This document shows, in pieces, positions 57,644 through 64,000 of a DNA stretch of 64,000 nucleotides (the first letter of the stretch is position 1; every line of letters starts with the position of its first letter). The notes below the pieces were generated by a model, which searched no databases, was not told where the DNA came from, and saw only the letters and a program-made list of their open reading frames with translations. The position numbers were made by a program, and so were the translations under genes. The stretch comes from Chitinophagaceae bacterium (GTDB lineage: Bacteria; Bacteroidota; Bacteroidia; Chitinophagales; Chitinophagaceae). The DNA is taken from assembly GCA_019638595.1 (NCBI GenBank), contig JAHBTJ010000018.1:62001-126000 (forward strand), given 5' to 3'.

Positions 57644-58542
57644 GTCTTTCTTTTATTAATGCTATTCATTATTTCCCGGAACAATGTACCGGGTAAAGGC
57701 CCATTGTTAAAATCATTAAGCGTATCTTCCAATTCTTTACGATCGGATGCCCCGATCACGATCGTAAAATCCTGTGGTATTGATAATAAGAACCTGTGTG
57801 CAAGCTCATGCAAAGCCATACCATGCCGGGCGGCAATATCATTTACTATTATAGCCGTATCAATATATCTCTTATCAAGCCATTCAGGGCGATTGGTTGT
57901 AAATGCCTCATAATTACTGCCCAGCAATCCCATATGCAGCGGGCTGGCGGCAAAATATTGTATCTGGTTGTTATAACAAACGGGAAGGTTTTCTTCCAGT
58001 GCGGTAACAGAACAGGCGTTAAGCCGGCTAAACTCCATCAACACATCAAATAGCCCCGGTTTCAGGTAAGGTTGCAGCCATAATGGCGGGTTGCCGCCAA
58101 TCCCTATTTTCCGGGTATAGCCTTTTATTTTAAATGTCTGGAGAGTGTTAATTACCCTTTCCATTTCTGCAGGATCAATGGCGTCCGGATCATGCAGGAA
58201 TAAAATATCCAGCTCAGGTACGCCCAATGTGCGTAGGCTTTGTTCCACACTGTGCTGCATCCCGGCATTGCTGTAGTCATAATGTGCAACATTTACAGCA
58301 TAACTTTTAAGCCTGCCTGCTTTAGTGCTGATCTTTGGTCTTTCGCCATGCCACAAACGAAGCGCTTCGCCCACATACGCTTCCGCATCACCATATGCCG
58401 GGGCGGTATCAATGGCACTGATCCCGCTTTCAAGCGCCATAAGCAAAGTGTTCACTGATTCCCGCGGATTTACTTTCCCCCAAACGCCTCCCAGGCCGGC
58501 GGTGCCAAGCACATATCGCTCTTTAGTTTTTGTTGCAGGCAT
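57631..58542 (-). CDS. Aldo/keto reductase, D-threo-aldose/L-fucose dehydrogenase-like
   Basis: The 303-residue protein has the complete catalytic tetrad of the family: D45 and Y50 in AIDTAPAYG, K74 in ISTKAGR and H117 in ILFLHDPD. A C-terminal NADP-binding segment (FTIVIGASDRKELEDTL) follows. It most resembles the L-fucose (D-threo-aldose) or L-galactose dehydrogenase branch, which oxidises an aldose to its lactone. It is the first gene of the operon and precedes a sugar-acid dehydratase, matching the oxidative L-fucose-type pathway. A lactonase and an aldolase are not in the window. Confidence 0.86.
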   Translation of the reverse strand: MPATKTKERYVLGTAGLGGVWGKVNPRESVNTLLMALESGISAIDTAPAYGDAEAYVGEALRLWHGERPKISTKAGRLKSYAVNVAHYDYSNAGMQHSVEQSLRTLGVPELDILFLHDPDAIDPAEMERVINTLQTFKIKGYTRKIGIGGNPPLWLQPYLKPGLFDVLMEFSRLNACSVTALEENLPVCYNNQIQYFAASPLHMGLLGSNYEAFTTNRPEWLDKRYIDTAIIVNDIAARHGMALHELAHRFLLSIPQDFTIVIGASDRKELEDTLNDFNNGPLPGTLFREIMNSINKRKTCTQ

Positions 58543-58631
58543 GAACTCGTTTTTACTGGTACTCTTACAAAAATAAGCGTATACAAAAGCTTACACTGTT
58601 CCCATTTTGACTTATTTGAATGCTTTTTTGA

Positions 58632-58940
58632 TTATTTAAGAAGGTTGGTAAAGAAGCCGGTATTGACACTGAAATTGAGATAGTACGTCCGTATGGCTTG
58701 GAAAATGTTTCCCTGGGTATGTTTAAAAAATACGACCTGCTTTCAATACATGTGGGCAGAAAGACTTTTACAACGCTCTCCCTGGAAAAAGGAATACCCA
58801 TTCAGGATGTTATGGCACTAACTACCCACTCGTCATTCAAAGCAGTGAAACGGTATATTAGTGTCACAAAAGAGCGTAAGAAAACGGTTATGGCTGAGGC
58901 CTCGGGAAAAGTGAAGGATAATAATTTGAAGGTGGTATAG
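58632..58940 (+). pseudogene. Truncated tyrosine recombinase (integrase), C-terminal fragment
   Basis: The frame is open after a TGA at 58629-58631 and reads KKVGKEAGIDTEIEIVRPYG, then YDLLSIHVGRKTFTTLSLEKGIPIQDVMALTTHSSFKAVKRYISVT. The HxxRKTF motif, the later His (TTHSSF) and the tyrosine (KRYISVT) are the C-terminal catalytic residues of Bacteroidota transposon-type integrases. The N-terminal DNA-binding domain and the first catalytic arginine are absent, so it is a stub left by a mobile element. Confidence 0.8.
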
Positions 58941-58953
58941 AATTTTTTAGCTC

Positions 58954-59091
58954 TTATCCACCAGAAGCAAGTTGCTGGGAACCTTTGTTAAAAAAATATT
59001 CAATAATGTCAATCTCAACGGCAGAATATGAATTATTCTTTTTTAGCTTATCAAACTCAATTTTGAAATCTTCTATGCAGAATATCTTCAT
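58954..59091 (-). pseudogene. Truncated small gene, possible toxin-like remnant
   Basis: ATG 59091 to TAA 58954 encodes 45 residues starting MKIFCIEDFKIEFDKLKKNN and continuing SYSAVEIDIIEYFFNKGSQQLASGG. The pattern recalls the N-terminal part of small Bacteroidota proteins of about 110 residues with RelE-like features, but I cannot confirm it. The homologous part appears to stop where the integrase stub begins. Its start codon overlaps the stop of an upstream frame (59088-59213) by ATGA, as in two-gene toxin-antitoxin operons. Confidence 0.4.
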
Positions 59092-59213
59092 TTAATAATT
59101 AATGACAGTTCTTTTGTAGTTTCCTGGAAACCAGGAAATTCTGGCAGGAAAAAGAATGTAGACTCAAGATCGTTTGCTATTTCTCTTAAGTTATAAGCTA
59201 AAAAGTAGCTTTT
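59088..59213 (-). pseudogene. C-terminal stub of a gene upstream of the truncated small gene
   Basis: An open frame of 41 codons ends at TGA 59088 and overlaps the next start by 4 bp. It reads NLREIANDLESTFFFLPEFP followed by GFQETTKELSLIIK, which looks like a true protein C-terminus. A TAA lies directly before it, so the front of the gene is lost. The family is not recognised. Confidence 0.35.
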
Positions 59214-59455
59214 TTATAAAAGAATCTTATAATCAATCTGTTATAATGCAGTAATACCTTATTAAGGTTAACCTAAAATTTTTAGCGCTGGCTGAGTGCG
59301 TATCCTGCAAATATCCCTTTATGCCTCTTTTAATTGTAAGTTTTGACCTAAACACTTCTTCTCTGCCCACATTTAAAATACATTTGCCATTCTTCCTTCG
59401 CAACCCAGTCCGCCCCGAGGCGGGATGCACTAACAGGCTGTGGAATTAATAAAAA

Positions 59456-59490
59456 AACCGTAAATCCAATGCATAATTGAATTTACGGTT
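59456..59490 (-). terminator. Terminator of tRNA-Pro
   Basis: On the minus strand AACCGTAAAT and ATTTACGG pair around a 15-base loop and are followed by TTTTTTT, directly after the tRNA gene. Confidence 0.75.
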
Positions 59491-59498
59491 TATACCTG

Positions 59499-59572
59499 TC
59501 GGGAAGACAAGATTCGAACTTGCGACCCCTTGCACCCCATACAAGTGCGCTACCGGGCTGCGCCACTTCCCG
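59499..59572 (-). tRNA. tRNA-Pro (anticodon GGG)
   Basis: The minus strand folds into a full cloverleaf: acceptor CGGGAAG/CTTCCCG, D-stem GCGC/GCGC, anticodon stem CTTGT/GCAAG with loop ATGGGGT (anticodon GGG), T-stem GCAAG/CTTGT with TTCGAAT loop, and discriminator A. CCA is not encoded. The integrase stub lies about 560 bp away. Confidence 0.95.
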
Positions 59573-59802
59573 AACTTCCTTCTGCAGAAATATTATCCGA
59601 TTGAATACCATATCCTGCCGTTAGGGCGGCAAAGTTAATTAATTATTCTTTTTTACCTAAAAAAGATAAAAGAGAAATTATGCCGGGTAAGTACTCTTTG
59701 TACAGGAGCTCCGGCTATTCAGTAACGTTTGTGACGAATTAAAAGTTTTCAAAAAAAGTATTACCAAAATTATCATGAGTGTGTAAAAAATACGCTATTT
59801 TT

Positions 59803-59876
59803 AAACCTTTCATAGGATAAGGTTTAATGGTTAAAAACCATTGTTTCCCCTGTTTCTACAGGGGATTTATTTTTTA
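59803..59876 (+). ncRNA. Candidate small RNA with three hairpins
   Basis: Three successive stems lie on the plus strand: AAACCTT/AAGGTTT (59803-59825), AATGGTT-AAA-AACCATT (59826-59842) and CCCCTG-TTTCTA-CAGGGG (59847-59864). The last is followed by ATTTATTTTTT, a plus-strand intrinsic terminator. No plus-strand gene precedes it, so a short non-coding RNA starting in 59700-59800 is plausible. The convergent ATP-grasp gene ends at 59883. Confidence 0.4.
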
Positions 59877-59882
59877 AGAATA

Positions 59883-60767
59883 CTATTTGTTCACCAGGTA
59901 TAAATGCTCCAGCAAAGCGTTATAATAATTCTGTACAGCATTCTCGCCATACGATAAATACAGGAAGGGCTCAACGAGTTCCAGTTCCATTAGCACAAAG
60001 CGCCCCTTTATCATCAGTCCATCTACCCGGGCATACAAAACACGGGGAACAAACCGGTCAACATATGATTTTGCGCGATCAATCACTGCCCGGCCGGGAA
60101 ACAGGGTTTCAATGGTACCGCCATATATTTGCTGAACGCGAAAATCACCCTTTGCCGGCTTCTTTAAAACGGTATGGGAGTAATGTCCATTGAAAAAGAT
60201 AAAAGACCATTCTCCTTCATACACCTCATCCATCAACGGCTGTACAATAAAATCACCCATGGACAGCAATGCATCTACTTCTTTCTGCCTTTTCCCGGCT
60301 TCCGTCTTTTGCACTATTATGGTATTTTTTGAGCCACCACTCACACAAGGCTTAACGATCAATTGTAAGGTATTAAGCTCCTCAAACAAAGGCAGCAGGG
60401 ACACTTCAGCACCTTTATCCAGGAAAACAGCAGGAATAACTTCCAGCCCAGCCGCTGCGATGTCTTTAAGATAATGCTTGTCCATATTCCAGCGTACAAT
60501 ATTATAGTCATTCAGCAATCGTATAGAAAGTGATTCTATTTTATTGAGCCAGGCTTTAAACGCTTCAAATTTCTGAAAATAGTCCCAGGGCGTTTTCAAT
60601 AAGGCAATAGTGTACTTACTCCAATCAACATTGGGATCGTCCCAAATTTCAGCGCTTATATCCAGCCCCTGCTGCTGTAAATAAGGCAATAAATCATCGT
60701 ATTCATTAAAATTATTAGCAGCGCTGTAATGACCATTCCCGCTGTAAGTAATAAAGGCGATCTTCAT
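59883..60767 (-). CDS. ATP-grasp domain protein
   Basis: ATG 60767 (MKIAFITYSGNG) is preferred over ATG 60773 just upstream. The 294-residue protein has an N-terminal pre-ATP-grasp Rossmann-like part, an ATP-binding segment LIVKPCVSGGSKNTIIV, a QPLMDEVYEGEWSFIFFNG strand pair and the metal-binding YARVDGLMIKGRFVLMELELVEP. It resembles small glutathione synthetase-like ligases such as those near D-cycloserine biosynthesis (DcsG type). It should join a carboxylate to an amine with ATP. No partner biosynthetic genes are nearby, so the substrate is unknown. Confidence 0.82.
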   Translation of the reverse strand: MKIAFITYSGNGHYSAANNFNEYDDLLPYLQQQGLDISAEIWDDPNVDWSKYTIALLKTPWDYFQKFEAFKAWLNKIESLSIRLLNDYNIVRWNMDKHYLKDIAAAGLEVIPAVFLDKGAEVSLLPLFEELNTLQLIVKPCVSGGSKNTIIVQKTEAGKRQKEVDALLSMGDFIVQPLMDEVYEGEWSFIFFNGHYSHTVLKKPAKGDFRVQQIYGGTIETLFPGRAVIDRAKSYVDRFVPRVLYARVDGLMIKGRFVLMELELVEPFLYLSYGENAVQNYYNALLEHLYLVNK

Positions 60768-61159
60768 ACACATCTATTTTGATTAAAATTAGCCGGCAAG
60801 ATCATTGAAAAATGTCAATGAAAAGTATGCTATGGGGCGAAAATCAGTAAAAATACGGTGCAGCAAAACTATAAATCTTGTTGACCTAGCTCAAATAAAA
60901 CCTGTAATAACGGTATAAACTGCAACCCGGTCTTTGAACAGGCATTCGTTAATTTACGATACACATAACCGCAGGGTATCATCAATTGATATAATGTTTA
61001 TTTGTTTCCCCTTATACAGTGTAAGGAATATTGCTAATTATATGCCTTTTATACGATCAATGCTCAAAAACGCCTCTCGTATTTTTCCTATAATGTAGTG
61101 CCGGTGCTACAAAACTACAAGTGTTGTTACTGTTTTTTTTTCCAAACAGGTGTACTTTC

Positions 61160-61475
61160 TTTGTGTAACAAATCCAATGATCCATATCCAAATCCAAGTC
61201 CTTAACATCCGAATCCATGAAGAACCGAATCCTTTGACAAACCGTTTGTAAATCCAAAAACCTGTAGAAACGACCAATCCTTTGAATAAACCGGTCAACG
61301 ATCCGTCCATTGAAAAACCAGCCAGTCCTGTGAAAACCGAAATATCCGATAACCATTGAAAGATCTATCCGTTGAAAAACCATTGAAAATCCGTCCATGA
61401 AAAATCTATCCGTGAAAAACCACAAGATCTTATGAGAAACCGAAGCAAAATCCGATACCTTGTAAAAACAGCAGT
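61160..61475. repeat. Degenerate short-motif repeat region
   Basis: On the plus strand about a dozen diverged units of roughly 15-27 nt each contain ATCC and end in a form of TGAAAAACC, for example ATCCGTCCATTGAAAAACC, TATCCGTTGAAAAACC and TATCCGTGAAAAACC. One plus frame reads a Pro/Lys/Asn-rich stretch (KPVETTNPLNKPVNDPSIEK) interrupted by stops, so it may be a decayed repetitive coding region. The minus-strand open frame 61057-61425 is an unlikely gene. The rest of 60768-61160 shows nothing recognisable. Confidence 0.5.
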
Positions 61476-61508
61476 GTATTAACCGTCCAAGTAAAGCATT
61501 GCGTACTT

Positions 61509-61611
61509 AGCAACAGAAAATGAATGTGTGGCGACACACAACAACTATTCCCGGGCCTTATTCCCTTACAACCTCCCGAAATTATTGTCATTTTCTGTTG
61601 CTTTTTTATTT
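61509..61611 (+). other. Long inverted repeat with inner hairpin and T-run
   Basis: AGCAACAGAAAATGA (61509-61523) and TCATTTTCTGTTGCT (61588-61602) form a perfect 15-bp stem. A smaller hairpin TGTGTG-GCGA-CACACA lies at 61525-61540, and TTTTTATTT follows the right arm. It could be a structured RNA ending in a terminator, or a small MITE-like repeat. Confidence 0.45.
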
Positions 61612-61629
61612 CCCTTCTTTCACCGGGGC

Positions 61630-62118
61630 TTATTCTTCCAACTTTGCTAATTCCTTTGTATAATCATATTGCAGATCTTCGTGCATAGCAGCTATTGCTT
61701 TGCCGATCTTTTTAACCTGCTGCAAATAAAGATTGTGCAATGCGGTACTTTTTTGAAGAGGAATTCGGGTTTGTCGCAATGTGCTGCAAAAGTGCAGAAG
61801 CAATTCAACTTCTGCCTGCTGCGAGCCGGTATAACGAATGTGCTTGTTAGTGATCCGTAAAATTTTCCGGATCGTTTTCTTCGCGAAATAGAGGTTGGAA
61901 GCATTTACTTCTGAAAAAAAACGGCTGATCTCTTTTTTTACAGAACCCAGGTAGCTTTCCAAATCCGTCTCTTCAAAAAGCAGGTAAGTCAATAATTCCT
62001 TGTTTTCTTTCTTGAATTTTGCCAGCCGCAAACAAAGGTTGCTAAGTTGAGCGAGCGAAACGGTTTGCAGTTCCTGCTTCAATTCCGGGATGGTAGCTGT
62101 TCGTATATGAGATTGCAT
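61630..62118 (-). CDS. Conserved hypothetical protein, helical
   Basis: The frame opens at 62151; ATG 62118 (MQSHIRTATIPELKQELQTV) seems the more natural start, giving 162 residues. It is wholly helical and rich in Lys, Leu and Glu, with segments LAKFKKENKELLTYLLFEE, EVNASNLYFAKKTIRKILRI and HEDLQYDYTKELAKLEE. There is no signal peptide or membrane helix, so it is cytoplasmic. I do not know a function. It is divergent from the AsmA-like gene, with a 142-bp gap. Confidence 0.7.
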   Translation of the reverse strand: MQSHIRTATIPELKQELQTVSLAQLSNLCLRLAKFKKENKELLTYLLFEETDLESYLGSVKKEISRFFSEVNASNLYFAKKTIRKILRITNKHIRYTGSQQAEVELLLHFCSTLRQTRIPLQKSTALHNLYLQQVKKIGKAIAAMHEDLQYDYTKELAKLEE

Positions 62119-62260
62119 GAACGAAATTAAGGATTGCAGAACATTGAACATACAGTACCCTCAGCCTCCACAGCATCTAACACTCCATTCAGCCAGTCCA
62201 TCATTATACGTTAAAAAATGTTTTGTACATTACCGGAACATTAATTGCAGTTATACCAGC

Positions 62261-63949
62261 ATGCTGCCCATCCGGACTACCATCAAAAAAGCAACTGCTA
62301 CTCCCAGAGGAAAGATCCTGGCGGGCGGTATATTACTGATACTCGCTGCCGGCATTACCCTTACTATTGCTTATTGGAATGTGATCAAAAAAGGTTTTAT
62401 ACGCAACAAAGTAAAAGCTGCCGTATATGAAAAAAGCAATAAGCTGTACGACATTCACTACGACGATATGGAACTGGATGAGGTGTCCGGGTATCTTTCC
62501 ATTACCCATATGAAACTACGGTATGATTCGGCTCAATACAAAATACTTCAGCAAAAAAACCAGGAACCGCCCATACTATTTCAAATTGAAATTCCTTCGA
62601 TCAGCATATCCGGGGTAAAAACTCCACAGGCACTGCTCAATAAAGAAATTGTGGGTGCTAAACTGCACATCAGCCAACCTGTTATTGATATTATATATAC
62701 ACGTAAAGGACAGGATTCGTCCAAGAGTATTCCTACCCAGGAAGTATACAAGCAAATTCTCGGCGAACTCAAACAAATTAAAATTGATACCTTACTTATT
62801 ACAGGCGCCCGGATAATAACACGCGATCTGAAAACAGGCAGACAAAAGCTGCTGTTGCTGGGTACGGATATCCTGTTACGCGACCTGGTAATTGACAGTG
62901 TTTCCAATATGGATACAACCCGTTTGATGTTTGCAAAACACATTGATATGCATTGCAGTAAATTATCATGGACAACACCTAACAAGCTGTATGCTTTTTC
63001 CATAGATAGCGTGCGATTGTTATCGGATCAGCAAATGGCTGCTGCCAAAAGTTTTACAATCATTCCAGCCCTGGGCGAAGAAGCCTATGCGAAGAAGAAA
63101 GGAGTACAGGCAGACAGGTTTGATATTGACCTTAATAATATAACCATTCACCAACTCAATTTCCAGGAGCTGTTCAGGGAACATATTATTGCAGACAATG
63201 TTGTGCTTACAAACTCCTCAATAAAAATATACAGAGACATGACCTTGCCGCCTGATGGTAAACGAAGAATAGGCACCTACCCGCAGCAACGCATTGCTCA
63301 AATACCTATGCCGGTTGAATTGAAGTCGTTAACACTCAAAAATACCTATATCGAATACAAGGAAAAAGGCCGCATTGTTCAGCAGGTTGGCAAGGTGATC
63401 TTCAGGAACCTGAACGGAACATTTCATAACATCACCAATAAAAAAACATTGATCGCTAAAAACAACCTGCTTACTGCCGACATTAACGCAATATTCCTGC
63501 ATAAATACCCTGTAAAAACACAATGGAAATTCTATATGTCTAACCCTAAAGGGCGGTTTGACGTACAGGGTCAATTGGGCGCGTTGAATGCCAAAGACGC
63601 GAACGAGATCATTGTTCCGCTGGGAGGCGCCAGGATAGAGAAAGGAAGAGTGAATACGCTCAACTTTAATTTTAAGGCCGATGACTATGGCATGGGGGGT
63701 ACCGTTAAAATATTGTATGAAGATCTGAAAGTATCTGTATTGAAGAAAGACGATGAAACAAATAAGCTCAGGAAAAGAAAGTTAGCCAGCCTGGGCGTTA
63801 ATGTGCTGGTGAAAAACAATAATCCTTCCGGTAATAAGCCACCCCGCATAGCCAATATTTATTTTGAAAGAGATACTACAAGATCCATGTTTCATATGTC
63901 GTGGAAAACATTGATGAAGGGAATTACAGAAACCGCCATGCCAAAATGA
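62261..63949 (+). CDS. AsmA-like single-pass membrane protein
   Basis: The frame is open from 62117, but ATG 62261 (MLPIRTTIKKATATPRGKIL) precedes the membrane helix ILAGGILLILAAGITLTIAYW and is the likely start (562 residues). A long periplasmic beta-strand region follows (YDIHYDDMELDEVSGYLSITHMKL, IDTLLITGARIITRDLKTGRQKLLLLGTDILLRD, LTLKNTYIEYKEKGRIVQQVGKV), consistent with AsmA/TamB-like repeating beta-groove proteins implicated in envelope lipid transport. The assignment rests on architecture rather than a specific motif. It ends 51 bp before the window edge; nothing is seen after it. Confidence 0.65.
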   Translation: MLPIRTTIKKATATPRGKILAGGILLILAAGITLTIAYWNVIKKGFIRNKVKAAVYEKSNKLYDIHYDDMELDEVSGYLSITHMKLRYDSAQYKILQQKNQEPPILFQIEIPSISISGVKTPQALLNKEIVGAKLHISQPVIDIIYTRKGQDSSKSIPTQEVYKQILGELKQIKIDTLLITGARIITRDLKTGRQKLLLLGTDILLRDLVIDSVSNMDTTRLMFAKHIDMHCSKLSWTTPNKLYAFSIDSVRLLSDQQMAAAKSFTIIPALGEEAYAKKKGVQADRFDIDLNNITIHQLNFQELFREHIIADNVVLTNSSIKIYRDMTLPPDGKRRIGTYPQQRIAQIPMPVELKSLTLKNTYIEYKEKGRIVQQVGKVIFRNLNGTFHNITNKKTLIAKNNLLTADINAIFLHKYPVKTQWKFYMSNPKGRFDVQGQLGALNAKDANEIIVPLGGARIEKGRVNTLNFNFKADDYGMGGTVKILYEDLKVSVLKKDDETNKLRKRKLASLGVNVLVKNNNPSGNKPPRIANIYFERDTTRSMFHMSWKTLMKGITETAMPK

Positions 63950-64000
63950 TGTGTGCTTATATTCCTCCCGGTTTCTTTTCTAAAATTGAATATATTAGCA

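Noticed and set aside
59233..59430. 65-codon minus-strand open frame between the scar and tRNA-Pro
   Set aside because: The translation shows no recognisable motif and no coupling to neighbours; probably chance or an old remnant.
59883..60767. Part of a natural-product cluster
   Set aside because: The ATP-grasp protein resembles the D-cycloserine ligase type, but no companion biosynthetic genes occur in the window.
61057..61425. 122-codon minus-strand open frame over the repeat field
   Set aside because: The product is low-complexity (Phe, Asp, Arg, Ile repeats) and follows directly from the short DNA repeat; no domain or signal is seen.
61160..61475. Possible CRISPR array
   Set aside because: Units vary in length and sequence, there are no constant repeats with unique spacers of equal size, and no cas genes are present.

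Overview
The window is chromosomal DNA from a Bacteroidota bacterium, most likely Chitinophagaceae. The evidence is three SusC/SusD pairs, an ECF sigma factor with a FecR-type anti-sigma factor and an STN-bearing SusC, lipoproteins with short lipoboxes, near absence of Shine-Dalgarno sequences, and occasional TAnnTTTG promoter boxes. There is no plasmid backbone and no prophage. The only mobile-element traces are small repeats and one integrase stub.

Layout. (1) 1-6231, minus strand: a compact operon of RidA, a 3-hydroxyacyl-CoA dehydrogenase-like protein, a class III aminotransferase/aminomutase, a second dehydrogenase-like protein that has lost its catalytic residues, an M19 dipeptidase and a neutral-ceramidase-like protein cut by the window edge. 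The pathway is not one I recognise. An orphan TPR sensor histidine kinase lies upstream (6485-8548). (2) 8862-15121, minus: a Tat-exported phosphoesterase and a SusC/SusD pair. (3) 15663-29701, plus: a polysaccharide utilisation locus (PUL) of ECF sigma, FecR, STN-SusC, SusD, a six-hairpin glycosidase-like protein, a GH89 alpha-N-acetylglucosaminidase and a broken GH95-like gene. A 137-bp MITE-like element with target duplications sits just before the broken gene. (4) 30015-42430, minus: an AraC regulator, MFS transporter, sugar isomerase/epimerase, SusC, SusD, DUF1080 protein, beta-propeller dehydrogenase fused to a copper domain, and a PmoA/DUF6807 protein. This locus has no recognisable glycoside hydrolase and may cleave glycans by oxidation and elimination. 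(5) 42503-50547, minus: two internally deleted gene remnants, a six-hairpin protein and two related secreted TIM-barrel-like proteins of unknown family. (6) 50795-58542: a plus-strand AraC regulator next to a minus-strand operon of aldo/keto reductase, enolase-superfamily dehydratase, sodium:solute symporter, periplasmic L-rhamnose-mutarotase-like lipoprotein and GH38-like enzyme, which fits uptake and oxidation of a 6-deoxy or related sugar. (7) 58632-64000: a scar with an integrase stub and a truncated small operon beside tRNA-Pro(GGG), a possible small RNA, an ATP-grasp protein, a degenerate short-motif repeat, a conserved hypothetical and an AsmA-like membrane protein.

Taken together the window is an accessory glycan-foraging region in which several genes are decaying. 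The best candidates for new biology are the oxidative PUL, the paired active/inactive dehydrogenase operon and the FDGxE secreted protein family.
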